A stretch of 14,967 nucleotides of DNA from Oscillospiraceae bacterium. GTDB taxonomy: Bacteria > Bacillota > Clostridia > Oscillospirales > Ruminococcaceae. Below the pieces are notes generated by a model. The model saw only the letters and a list, made by a program, of their open reading frames with translations. It searched no databases and was not told the DNA's origin. Position 1 is the stretch's first letter. Each line of letters starts with the position of its first letter. This document shows positions 1 to 6,615 of this stretch, in pieces. The DNA is taken from contig JAQXNQ010000129.1 in the NCBI GenBank assembly GCA_029098085.1, positions 1 through 14,967 on the forward strand, given 5' to 3'. The position numbers were made by a program, and so were the translations under genes.

Positions 1-54
1 ACGCATATCTGAAGGCAGAGCTTTCCGGTTCTGTCAAATTCAAGGGCGGTACGG

Positions 55-178
55 GCTCAACGAAGTTGAGCGGAGTCACCTTCATCTTCCCGCAGGGAAG
101 ATTTCACCGCCCGCAGGGCGATTTCACATTTTGCGAAGCAAACTATTTCACGTTCTCACCGCAGTGAGCACATTTCAC
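55..178. repeat. Array of five small hairpins separated by ATTTCAC heptamers
   Basis: Five short perfect stem-loops stand side by side: GCTCAAC/GTTGAGC (55-71, GAA loop), CTTCCC/GGGAAG (86-100, GCA loop), CGCCC/GGGCG (108-120, GCA loop), TTTGC/GCAAA (130-142, GAA loop) and CTCAC/GTGAG (155-168, CGCA loop). The heptamer ATTTCAC follows hairpins two to five, at 101-107, 121-127, 145-151 and 172-178. Stem sequences differ between units while the tiny loops and spacer are conserved, which argues for selection on, or copying of, structure rather than sequence. The array sits directly upstream of an intrinsic terminator, so it may be the 3' untranslated end of an upstream transcript. No gene is supported within 1-363. 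Function is not known to me. Confidence 0.75.
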
Positions 179-190
179 TGCACCAGCCAG

Positions 191-237
191 GCGGTCCCTC
201 CGGCTTCTTCCGGACAGGGCCGCTTTTCTGCTTTTTT
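191..237 (+). terminator. Intrinsic terminator of an upstream gene
   Basis: An interrupted stem is formed by GCGG 191-194 with CCGC 220-223, CCCT 196-199 with AGGG 216-219, and CCGG 200-203 with CCGG 210-213. It is followed by a T-rich tail at 224-237 (TTTTCTGCTTTTTT). It would end a plus-strand transcript entering from the left, just before the asnB promoter. Confidence 0.8.
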
Positions 238-240
238 GTA

Positions 241-269
241 TTGAAAACCCGCCTGCTTTTTAGTATAAT
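241..269 (+). promoter_or_regulatory. Sigma-A-type promoter of the asnB cluster
   Basis: The -35 box TTGAAA (241-246) and the -10 box TATAAT (264-269) are separated by exactly 17 nt. Transcription would start near 276 and give a leader of about 88 nt. A small hairpin AGCCT/AGGCT (278-290) lies at the expected transcript 5' end. The leader is too short for a T-box, and no operator is obvious, so strong unregulated or distal-factor expression is the simplest reading. Confidence 0.8.
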
Positions 270-363
270 AAAAGAATAGCCTGTCAGGCTGAAGGAAAGC
301 TAAACCTGAAAGAAAAGCGGAGAGCCGGTCTCTTCTCTCATCTGAATAAAGGGGAACTGTATT

Positions 364-2217
364 ATGTGCGGATTTGCGGGATTTTCAGTCAACAACCTGC
401 CCGTTGAGGAACGGGAGCCGGTCATCCGGGCCATGGGCGAACGGATCGCCCACCGGGGCCCCGATCAGGACGACATCTATCTGGACGAGGACATGGCTCT
501 CTGCTTCCGGCGGCTGGCCATCATCGACCTGTCCGGCGGCAGCCAGCCCATCCTCAACGAGGACGGCAGCAAGGTGCTCTGCTTCAACGGCGAGATCTAC
601 AACTACCGTTCCATCCGGGAGGATCTGATCGCCAAAGGCCACATCTTCAAGACCGCCACCGATTCGGAGGTGCTGCTCCACGGCTATGAGGAATACGGCG
701 GGCCGGGGCTTCTGGAGAAACTCCGGGGCATGTACGCCTTTGTCATCTGGGACAGGGAGGCCAAAAAGCTGTTCGCCGCCCGGGACATCTTCGGCATCAA
801 GCCCTTCTACTACTACCAGAAGGACGGCGAGTTCTTCTTCGGCTCCGAGATCAAGTCCTTTCTGGAGCATCCCCGGTTTGAGAAGGAGCTCAACGAGGAG
901 CGTCTCCCCGACTGGCTCTGCTTCGAGTACCTGCCCGACAGCGAGACCTTCTTCAAAAATGTTTACAAGCTGCCCAGCGGCTGCTATCTGGAGTATCAGG
1001 ACGGCAAGGTGACCATCCGGCGGTACTACGAGGTCACCTACCGGATCGACGAGACCAGAACCCTCGACCAGTGGAAGAAGGAGATCACCGAAACCTTCGC
1101 CGATTCGGTGGAAGCCCACAAGATCGCCGATGTGGAGGTGGGGTGCTTCCTCTCCAGCGGCGTGGACTCCTCCTATGTGGTCAAGGAGGTCTCCCGGGTG
1201 CAGAAGGACGTGAAGACCTTCTCGGTGTGCTACGAGGAGGAGAAGTACAGTGAGCTGCCCTACGCCCAGGATTTCTCCAGCGTGGTGGGGGTGCCCAACA
1301 TCTCCAACAAGATCTCGGCGGACGATTTCTTTGACGCCGCCGGCAAAATCCAGTACTACATGGACGAGCCCCTGCCCAACCCCTCCGAGATTCCGCTGTA
1401 TTTTCTGGCACAGAACGCCGCTAAATATGTCAAGGTGGTGCTGTCCGGCGAGGGCGCCGACGAGCTGTTCGGCGGCTATCCCATGTATTTGGCGGGCGGA
1501 CATTTCGCCGACTATACCCGGAAGGTGCCGAAGCTCCTGCGCAAGGCGGCGGGAGGTGTTGCGTCGGTGCTGCCCGAGTTCAAGGGCAAGCACTTCCTCG
1601 TCCGGGGCGCCATGGAACCCTACGAGCGATTCATGCGCTGCAACTACGTCTTCCACTGGAAGGAGCGGCAGCAGTACCTGAAAAAGGACTACGGCGCCGG
1701 AGATCCTGCCCTGCTGACCAAGCCCCTGTTCGACCGGGTCAGCGATCTGGACGAGCCCACCCAGCTGCAGTATGTGGACATGTACAGCTGGATGCTCTAC
1801 GACATTCTGCAGAAAGCCGACCGGATGAGCATGGCCAACTCCCTGGAGCTGCGGGTGCCTTTCCTGGATAAGAAAATGCTGGAGCTGGCCACTCAGATTC
1901 CTACCCGCTTCCGGGCCCATGACGAGGTGACCAAGGTGGCTCTTCGCGCAGCCGCCCTGGAGCAGCTGCCCGAGCGCACCGCCAACAAAAAGAAGCTGGG
2001 CTTCCCCGTTCCCCTCAACGACTGGCTGCGGATGGACAAGTACTACGGCATGGTGAAGGAAAAGTTCGAGGGCGAAATCGCCGCCCGGTTCTTCAACCAG
2101 GACGCCATCCTCCGGCTGCTGGAGGAGCACAAGGCGGGCAAAAAGCTCAACATGAAAAAGATCTGGACCATCTACACCTTCATCCTCTGGTACGAGGAAT
2201 TCTTCATCTTCAATTGA
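364..2217 (+). CDS. asnB: Asparagine synthetase, glutamine-hydrolysing
   Basis: This 617-residue enzyme makes asparagine from aspartate, glutamine and ATP in the cytoplasm. The mature protein starts with MCGFAGF, and Cys2 is the expected nucleophile of the N-terminal class II glutaminase domain, which continues with HRGPD (30-34) and NGEIYN (75-80). The C-terminal synthetase domain carries the ATP-pyrophosphatase loop SSGVDSS (264-270), LSGEGADELFGGY (360-372) and RMSMANSLELRVPFLD (about 487-502). Length and motif order match the AsnB family (TIGR01536 type). The start is fixed by AAAGGGG at 348-354, nine bases upstream, and by the need for Cys2. It heads a five-gene cluster. Some Bacillus AsnB enzymes instead amidate meso-diaminopimelate in peptidoglycan precursors, and the sequence alone does not separate these roles. 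Confidence 0.95.
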   Translation: MCGFAGFSVNNLPVEEREPVIRAMGERIAHRGPDQDDIYLDEDMALCFRRLAIIDLSGGSQPILNEDGSKVLCFNGEIYNYRSIREDLIAKGHIFKTATDSEVLLHGYEEYGGPGLLEKLRGMYAFVIWDREAKKLFAARDIFGIKPFYYYQKDGEFFFGSEIKSFLEHPRFEKELNEERLPDWLCFEYLPDSETFFKNVYKLPSGCYLEYQDGKVTIRRYYEVTYRIDETRTLDQWKKEITETFADSVEAHKIADVEVGCFLSSGVDSSYVVKEVSRVQKDVKTFSVCYEEEKYSELPYAQDFSSVVGVPNISNKISADDFFDAAGKIQYYMDEPLPNPSEIPLYFLAQNAAKYVKVVLSGEGADELFGGYPMYLAGGHFADYTRKVPKLLRKAAGGVASVLPEFKGKHFLVRGAMEPYERFMRCNYVFHWKERQQYLKKDYGAGDPALLTKPLFDRVSDLDEPTQLQYVDMYSWMLYDILQKADRMSMANSLELRVPFLDKKMLELATQIPTRFRAHDEVTKVALRAAALEQLPERTANKKKLGFPVPLNDWLRMDKYYGMVKEKFEGEIAARFFNQDAILRLLEEHKAGKKLNMKKIWTIYTFILWYEEFFIFN

Positions 2218-2228
2218 GGAGGTTTTTT

Positions 2229-2498
2229 ATGGATCCCAAGACTCTGCCCCCTGTCTGCCTGGAGGATGAAACCGGCACGCCGGCCCTCTTCGCCTGGCTG
2301 GACATTCTGACCCACAAGGGAAACACCTACGCCCTGCTGACTCCCCAGCCCGGCGACGGCAAGCGAGTGACCGTGCTGCAGCTGCTGGATCCAAACGATC
2401 CCGACAGCCTGACCGGGGTGGAGGATCCCGCCTTGTCGGAGGAGGTCTTCGCCCTGTACACCGGCCGTCTGCGGATGCAGGCGGAAAGCGGCCGCTGA
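2229..2498 (+). CDS. Small DUF1292-family protein
   Basis: This 89-residue acidic protein has no signal peptide or membrane segment. The pattern is that of DUF1292 (Bacillus YrzB-like): a short strand and an acidic turn (VCLEDETGTPALFAWLD), a central YALLTPQ strand, a VTVLQLLDP strand, and a terminal acidic helix (EDPALSEEVFALY). The family has no assigned function. The ATG at 2229 is preferred over an in-frame TTG at 2214 because GAGGAGG (2216-2222) overlaps the asnB stop codon and lies 6 nt before the ATG. Only 11 nt separate the genes, so translational coupling with asnB is likely. It is the first of three DUF1292-like genes in the cluster. Confidence 0.8.
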   Translation: MDPKTLPPVCLEDETGTPALFAWLDILTHKGNTYALLTPQPGDGKRVTVLQLLDPNDPDSLTGVEDPALSEEVFALYTGRLRMQAESGR

Positions 2499-2517
2499 TT
2501 CTGAGGAGGATTCCCCC

Positions 2518-2949
2518 ATGAACAATCTGCAGAAGCCCCTGTCCATCATGGACGAGCGGTTCGGCAAAGACAGTCTCATCGCCCTGGCCACGGCGGAGGA
2601 CGGCATTCCTTCCGTCCGCACGGTCAACAGCCTCTGGCTGAACGGCAGCTTTTATATCATCACCGATGCCCGCTCCCGCAAGATGCAGCAGCTGCAGAAG
2701 AATCCCGCCGCTGCGGTCTGCGGCGACTGGTTCACCGGACAGGGCACCGGCGAGAATCTGGGCTGGATCGGAAAGCCGGAAAACGCCGCTCTGGCCGCCC
2801 GGCTGCGGGAAGCCTTCGCCTCCTGGTACCGGAACGGCCATGTGAACGAATCCGACCCCAACACCGTGATTCTCCGCATCCGGCTGACCGAAGGCACTCT
2901 GGCCAGCCACGGGGACTGGTATCACATCGAATTCCCGCCAGCGCCCTGA
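2518..2949 (+). CDS. Pyridoxamine 5'-phosphate oxidase-fold flavoprotein
   Basis: The 143-residue protein resembles the short split-barrel PNPOx-like group (general stress protein 26 type) that usually binds FMN. Seen features are an N-terminal helix (LSIMDERFGKDSLIALATA), the strand pair GIPSVRTVNSLWLNGSFYIIT, the SRKMQQLQKNPAAAVCGDW segment that normally follows the flavin-phosphate-binding strands, and a C-terminal barrel strand ending in a HGDWYHIEF motif. The substrate is unknown, and true PdxH activity is unlikely because the protein is too short and lacks the classical C-terminal PNPOx dimerisation region. GAGGAGGA (2503-2510) lies 7 nt before the ATG. It is 19 nt downstream of the small DUF1292 gene and probably cotranscribed. 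Confidence 0.85.
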   Translation: MNNLQKPLSIMDERFGKDSLIALATAEDGIPSVRTVNSLWLNGSFYIITDARSRKMQQLQKNPAAAVCGDWFTGQGTGENLGWIGKPENAALAARLREAFASWYRNGHVNESDPNTVILRIRLTEGTLASHGDWYHIEFPPAP

Positions 2950-3012
2950 CCTGCTGCGAAAATCCCCTGCCCTCCCCGTTTACTCCTCATCAAGACACAA
3001 GGAGCGATGCAG

Positions 3013-3750
3013 ATGAAGCGCAAACGTAAAAACCTGGTGGAAGTGGAGTTCCGCACCTGCGACAGTCATTATCTGGTTTCCGGCAGGAGCTTTGCCCAGC
3101 AGCTCTGCGAATGGGGGCATTGGGTCCCCTGCCTGCTTCCCCAAAACGACACCGACCCCATTCTCCTGCGCAATCCGGAGAATGACCAGCTGCTGTGCTT
3201 CATCCCCCTGACGGTTCTGCCCCATGACACCGGCCGGTACGGCTTTTTCCTGCCGCCCCGCAGCCTGAAAATGCCCAAAGAGACGGTCATGGTTCTGCGG
3301 GAAGGCGATCCTTACCCCGGCCCTTCTTCAGACCCGTCCGCAGAGCAGGCGGTCATGGACGAGCTGGCCGAAGAGATCGGCCGCAGCCTCTTCCGGGATC
3401 GGGGGAACCCCTCCAGAATCCGGCGGAGCCTCGTCCGCAGCCTGCGCACCCTGACCCTGCCGGACAGCGGCACAGCCCCCGCCATCGCCCTGGGCGTCCA
3501 GTACAGCGCCGGCCATCTGGGGCTGCTGGCCCTCCGCCAGGGCCAGGAGCCACCTGTGTCCCTGTACCGGATCGAGTCCGGTGAAGAGGGCCTGCACTAC
3601 ACCCCTGAAACCGATCCCGGGGTGCTCGGCGGCCCGGCGGATCCCACCATGGGGGAGCAGATCGCCCAGGCCGTTGAGGATATGCAGCTGACCGCACCGG
3701 CCAGCCGTTTCCGTACAGCCGGTGATCCGCCGGCAAAGCAAAAGGAGTGA
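3013..3750 (+). CDS. Two-module DUF1292-like protein, paralogue 1
   Basis: I assign no biochemical function to this 245-residue, signal-less protein. The N-terminal module (about residues 25-105) carries SFAQQLCE, DPILLRNPEND, DTGRYGFFLPP and VMVLREGD, and matches the same region of the next gene almost position by position. The C-terminal part (about 145-230, with LGLLALRQ and SLYRIESGEEG) looks like a degenerate DUF1292 module. A basic middle segment rich in arginine (IRRSLVRSLRTL) links the modules. The start at 3013 is chosen over an ATG at 3007 because AAGGAG (2999-3004) is 8 nt from the former and only 2 nt from the latter. It follows the flavoprotein gene by 63 nt. Confidence 0.7.
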   Translation: MKRKRKNLVEVEFRTCDSHYLVSGRSFAQQLCEWGHWVPCLLPQNDTDPILLRNPENDQLLCFIPLTVLPHDTGRYGFFLPPRSLKMPKETVMVLREGDPYPGPSSDPSAEQAVMDELAEEIGRSLFRDRGNPSRIRRSLVRSLRTLTLPDSGTAPAIALGVQYSAGHLGLLALRQGQEPPVSLYRIESGEEGLHYTPETDPGVLGGPADPTMGEQIAQAVEDMQLTAPASRFRTAGDPPAKQKE

Positions 3751-3755
3751 CCCGG

Positions 3756-4397
3756 ATGAAACACCCGAAGACACCCAACGCGGAAGCTGAACGCCTGTCC
3801 GCTCCCGGCAAAACTTTCGCCCAGCAGCTTTGCGAGCAGTACGGGCTGATTCCTTATCAGCTGCCGGACAGCGACACCGCCCCCATCCTCCTGCGCCGCC
3901 CGTCGGACGGCGCGCTCCTCACCTTCCAGCCGGTGGGCATCGTCCTCCACGACATCGGCCGGTACGGCTTTTTCCTGGCCCCGCCCGAGCTGGGACTGGA
4001 GCCGGGCGAGCTGCTGATCCTGCGGGAGGGCGATGCATTTCCCGGCGACGCCGAAGCCGAACGGCAGGCTGTCGCCGAGGTCCTGGCGCAGCTGACCGGC
4101 GGCCTTCCCACCTCCGATCCGGACACCGCCTCCCCCGAAGACCTGGACGAAGACACGGACGAGGGCTCCATCCTGACCCTGCAGGACGAAGCCGGAAACG
4201 ACGTTCCCTTCCGGCTGCTGACCCGGATCCCGGTGGAAGACAGCGACTATGCGGTGCTGGAGTCCTTACCCGGCTACGGCTTTGACGAAGACGAGGTGGT
4301 CATTCTCCGGATGGAGCAGCAGGGCGACCAGACCGTCCTCTCTGCCGAGGATGACCCGGAGCGTCTGCAGCAGGTTATGGAGAGGCTGAACGGGTAA
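3756..4397 (+). CDS. Two-module DUF1292 protein, paralogue 2
   Basis: This 213-residue acidic protein has an N-terminal module (about 18-110) with TFAQQLCE, APILLRRPSDG, DIGRYGFFLAPPEL and LLILREGD. This is homologous to the preceding gene product. It is followed by an acidic linker (EDLDEDTDEG) and a recognisable DUF1292 domain (about 140-213: LTLQDEAGNDVPFRLL, DYAVLESLPGYG, EVVILRMEQQG, DPERLQQVMERL). The N-terminal module itself follows the DUF1292 strand pattern, which suggests internal duplication. ATG 3756 is chosen over an in-frame GTG at 3747 because AAAGGAG (3741-3747) is 8 nt from the ATG and overlaps the GTG. The gene begins 5 nt after the previous stop, so the two are surely cotranscribed. 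Function is unknown. Confidence 0.75.
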   Translation: MKHPKTPNAEAERLSAPGKTFAQQLCEQYGLIPYQLPDSDTAPILLRRPSDGALLTFQPVGIVLHDIGRYGFFLAPPELGLEPGELLILREGDAFPGDAEAERQAVAEVLAQLTGGLPTSDPDTASPEDLDEDTDEGSILTLQDEAGNDVPFRLLTRIPVEDSDYAVLESLPGYGFDEDEVVILRMEQQGDQTVLSAEDDPERLQQVMERLNG

Positions 4398-4419
4398 GAG
4401 GAAATCGGATCGCCCCCCA

Positions 4420-4487
4420 AAAAATGGACAGAACCTGCAACATTTTCGCTTGTTTTAACACTTTTCGTATCGATGACGTCCATTTTT
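4420..4487. repeat. 10-bp inverted repeat with 48-nt loop
   Basis: AAAAATGGAC (4420-4429) is the exact reverse complement of GTCCATTTTT (4478-4487). The enclosed 48 nt (ACAGAACC through CGATGA) have no gene. The arms could cap a structured 3' untranslated region of the asnB cluster or be ends of a small decayed element. No direct target duplication is obvious. Confidence 0.5.
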
Positions 4488-4514
4488 GAGCGACCGGAGG
4501 GAGCGGTTTTCCTC

Positions 4515-4546
4515 CACTCTTCACTTTTCACTCTTCACTATTCACT
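4515..4546. repeat. CACTNTT heptamer tandem repeat
   Basis: Four consecutive heptamers CACTCTT, CACTTTT, CACTCTT, CACTATT (4515-4542) and a final CACT (4543-4546) form a small tandem array in the gene-free stretch after the asnB cluster. Only position 5 varies (C, T, C, A). It is too short for the usual CRISPR or minisatellite definitions, and its role is unknown. Confidence 0.8.
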
Positions 4547-4591
4547 GCGTGTCATGCACTGCCCCTTCTGCACACTTTATCAACACGCCGA

Positions 4592-4624
4592 AGCGTTCTC
4601 AGGCAGAGAGCGCTTTTTCTTTTT
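4592..4624 (+). terminator. Intrinsic terminator of the asnB cluster
   Basis: A 9-bp stem, AGCGTTCTC (4592-4600) with GAGAGCGCT (4606-4614), contains a single G-T wobble and encloses the loop AGGCA. It is followed by TTTTCTTTTT (4615-4624). It lies 195 nt after the last stop codon, so the transcript would have a long 3' untranslated region containing the inverted repeat and heptamer array. Confidence 0.85.
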
Positions 4625-4691
4625 CCGCATCGCCCAAACAAAGTGCAAGCCTCCCCCGCCATCTTCCCGCTCCCATCTCTCTGCCTTCCAC

Positions 4692-4965
4692 TTTTCCCCA
4701 CCGGAGCGTGTATTTCCCGGGAAAAGCTCCCACCTCTCCCCACTCACAGGCAGAAATCCCGGGAAAGCGCCCCATTTTCCGCCCCTTCCGCTCCCCACAC
4801 AGCTGCTCCTCTCCGCACCGCCTGAGCCCATTCTCCCCCGCGTACCCCCAAAAATCCCCCTTTTCCCGGATGACTCCCCACTTTTCCCCACCAGGGCGTG
4901 CGTTTCCTGGGAAAAGCCGCCCCTTTTCCCCATTAAGAGACGAAGATTCCGGAAATAGACTCCCT
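4692..4965. repeat. Pyrimidine-rich 42-nt-period repeat with CCCGGG palindromic core
   Basis: Two diverged blocks, 4692-4775 and 4882-4965, are offset by 190 nt. Each consists of two units of about 42 nt. Every unit begins with TTTTCCCCA or TCTCCCCA (the A at 4700, 4742, 4890 and 4932, exactly 42 apart within a block). Each carries a palindromic core about 20 nt later: TTTCCCGGGAAA (4713-4724), ATCCCGGGAAA (4756-4766), TTTCCTGGGAAA (4903-4914) and ATTCCGGAAAT (4946-4956). The blocks flank a C-run tract. The plus strand is strongly pyrimidine-rich and the apparent open frames here are proline/serine low-complexity, so no protein is called in 4398-5162. Confidence 0.65.
4827..4867 (-). other. 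Putative G-quadruplex motif on the minus strand
   Basis: Plus-strand C-runs at 4827-4829, 4835-4839, 4845-4849, 4856-4860 and 4865-4867 give five minus-strand G-runs of 3, 5, 5, 5 and 3. They are separated by 5, 5, 6 and 4 nt, which satisfies the usual G3+N1-7 rule with a spare run. The tract lies between the two 42-nt repeat blocks and about 200 nt upstream of the MATE promoter. Structure formation is a prediction from the pattern. Confidence 0.6.
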
Positions 4966-5068
4966 TTTTCACCCTGCGCAGATTATCCCAAAAGGAATGA
5001 CAGCCAGCCCCCAATTTCCTGCATTTTGCGCTTCTTTTCCGCTGCGGAAAAAACTGTATCGGAAGCTG

Positions 5069-5097
5069 TTGACTTTTTCCCGCTGCTGCATTATCAT
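5069..5097 (+). promoter_or_regulatory. Promoter of the MATE exporter gene
   Basis: TTGACT (5069-5074) and TATCAT (5092-5097) are separated by 17 nt. The start of transcription would be near 5104, leaving a leader of about 59 nt before the ATG at 5163. No obvious operator palindrome is seen in the core promoter. Confidence 0.75.
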
Positions 5098-5162
5098 AGT
5101 TTCGGACAAAAACAGCTTTTCCCCACTGGGAGACATACAATTACACAGAAGGAGTGGGATTT

Positions 5163-6521
5163 ATGGTAAGAGATCTGACCAACGGCAGGCCGCTGAAGCT
5201 GATTCTGCAGGTGACCATCCCCCTGATTTTCGGCAGCCTGTTTCAGCAGCTGTACAACATGGCCGACACCATCATCGTGGGCCAGTTTCTGGGCAAGGAA
5301 TCTCTGGCGGCGGTGGGCTCCACCGGCTGTCTGATTTTCCTGATTATCGGCTTTGTGCAGGGCGTTTGCAGCGGCTTTTCCATCCCGGTGTCCCAGTGCT
5401 TCGGCGCGGGAGACGAGCCCAACCTCCGCCGCAGCGTTTCAAATGCCTGCTGGCTGAGCCTGGGAATCGCCGTGGTGCTCACCATCGCCACCACCCTGTC
5501 CTGCCGCCCCATTCTCCGGCTGCTGCAGACCCCCGACAACATCTTCGGGGATGCCAGCGCCTACCTCTCGGTGATTTTCCTGGGCATCGGCGCCACCTTC
5601 CTGTATAACCTCCTGTCCGGCTTTCTGCGGGCCCTGGGGGACAGCAAAAGCCCGCTGATCTTTCTGGTCATCAGCTCGGTGCTGAACATCGGACTGGACA
5701 TTCTGTTCATCGTTGTCTTCCAAAGCGGCACGGCGGGCGCCGCCTGGGCCACCGTCATCGCACAGGGCGTCTCCGGCGTTCTCTGCTTCTTCTTCATCCT
5801 GAAGAAATTCCCCATCCTGCGGGTGCGCCGGGAGGAATGGGCCTTCAGCATCTCTCACGCCAAAAAGCTGCTGGGCATGGGCATTCCCATGGGTCTGCAG
5901 TTCTCTATCACCGCCATCGGCTCCACCATCCTGCAGAGCGCCGTCAACGCACTGGGCTCTGACACGGTAGCCGCCATCACCGCCGCCGCCAAGGTGCAGA
6001 TGCTGCTGACCGTCCCCATGGAATCCCTGGGCGTCACCGCCGCCACCTACGCCGGTCAGAATCTGGGCGCCGGAAAAATCGAGCGGGTGCGGGTCGGCGT
6101 CCGCCAGAGCCTGCTCTGCGGCTTCGGCTACTCGGTTGTGGCCTGCATCATCGGCATCACCGCCGGTTCCGCCATGGCCCGGCTCTTTCTGGACGCCGGT
6201 GAAACCGCCATTCTGGCGCAGGTCACCCAGTTCCTCACGGTCAACGGCTGCTTCTACATCCTGCTGACCAGCCTGCTGGTGCTGCGCAATACCATCCAGG
6301 GGCTGGGCTACGGCGTCCCCGCCATGGCTGCCGGTCTGTTCGAGATGGTGGCCCGGTCGGCGGTGGCGCTGGGTCTGGTGCAGCGGTTCGGCTTCGATGC
6401 GGTCTGCTTTGCCAACCCCGCCGCCTGGATCGCAGCCAATATCCTGCTGGTTCCGGTATACTGCAAGGTACTGCACACTCTGCTGCACAGCTACCCCCGA
6501 AACAGGAACGAAACATTATGA
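5163..6521 (+). CDS. MATE family multidrug/Na+ antiporter
   Basis: This 452-residue integral membrane exporter has the size and alternating hydrophobic segments of the 12-helix MATE family, which expels cationic drugs or metabolites using a Na+ or H+ gradient. The N-terminus (LKLILQVTIPLIFGSLFQQLYNM, written here in part: ADTIIVGQFLGKESLAAVG) is the typical first-helix to loop signature. The two homologous halves are seen in the repeat of such a pattern around GIPMGLQFSITAIGS. GFLRALGDSKSPL and RNTIQGLGYGVPAM are the matching loop motifs of the two halves. ATG 5163 is preferred to a GTG at 5154 because AAGGAG (5149-5154) is 8 nt upstream of the ATG. It has its own promoter and terminator, so it is probably monocistronic. 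The substrate cannot be predicted. Confidence 0.92.
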   Translation: MVRDLTNGRPLKLILQVTIPLIFGSLFQQLYNMADTIIVGQFLGKESLAAVGSTGCLIFLIIGFVQGVCSGFSIPVSQCFGAGDEPNLRRSVSNACWLSLGIAVVLTIATTLSCRPILRLLQTPDNIFGDASAYLSVIFLGIGATFLYNLLSGFLRALGDSKSPLIFLVISSVLNIGLDILFIVVFQSGTAGAAWATVIAQGVSGVLCFFFILKKFPILRVRREEWAFSISHAKKLLGMGIPMGLQFSITAIGSTILQSAVNALGSDTVAAITAAAKVQMLLTVPMESLGVTAATYAGQNLGAGKIERVRVGVRQSLLCGFGYSVVACIIGITAGSAMARLFLDAGETAILAQVTQFLTVNGCFYILLTSLLVLRNTIQGLGYGVPAMAAGLFEMVARSAVALGLVQRFGFDAVCFANPAAWIAANILLVPVYCKVLHTLLHSYPRNRNETL

Positions 6522-6530
6522 ATGTTTTTT
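6511..6530 (+). terminator. AT-rich intrinsic terminator overlapping the MATE stop codon
   Basis: AAACATT (6511-6517) pairs with AATGTTT (6521-6527) around a 3-nt loop and runs into a T-stretch ending at 6530. The stem includes the last codons of the gene. It is short and AT-rich, so efficiency is doubtful. Confidence 0.5.
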
Positions 6531-6531
6531 G

Positions 6532-6602
6532 AGCATTTTTCTGCGTTTTTTTGGGAAAAAGCAATATTGTGACACAATACCGCAAAAACCAAGCATTTTT
6601 CT
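6532..6602. promoter_or_regulatory. Putative operator region: palindrome flanked by direct repeats
   Basis: A perfect palindrome TATTGTG-A-CACAATA (6565-6579) lies between two copies of AGCATTTTTCT (6532-6542 and 6592-6602, 60 nt apart). All lie just upstream of the oxidoreductase promoter. Palindromes of TTGTG/CACAA half-sites resemble operators of dimeric regulators such as Rex or Crp/Fnr types, but the half-site spacing fits neither exactly. Direct repeats are typical of AraC-family targets. The binding factor is unknown. Confidence 0.5.
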
Positions 6603-6615
6603 TATGGAAAAGCTC

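Noticed and set aside
3..167. Open frame from the left edge ending at TGA 165-167
   Set aside because: It could be the end of an upstream gene, but its last 30 codons only translate the hairpin array, and no family resemblance is seen in the rest.
270..363. T-box or riboswitch upstream of asnB
   Set aside because: The leader is only about 88 nt with one small hairpin, too short for a T-box, and no conserved T-box sequence is present.
385..2130. 581-codon minus-strand open frame opposite asnB
   Set aside because: A shadow of GC-rich codons in the real gene; no recognisable domain and the plus strand has full AsnB motifs.
4473..5169. Two overlapping plus-strand open frames of 161 and 227 codons, and a minus-strand frame of 186 codons at 4580-5140
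   Set aside because: Products are low-complexity Pro/Ser- or Gly-rich sequences created by the pyrimidine-rich repeats. They cross a terminator (4592-4624) or a promoter (5069-5097) and have no ribosome binding site.
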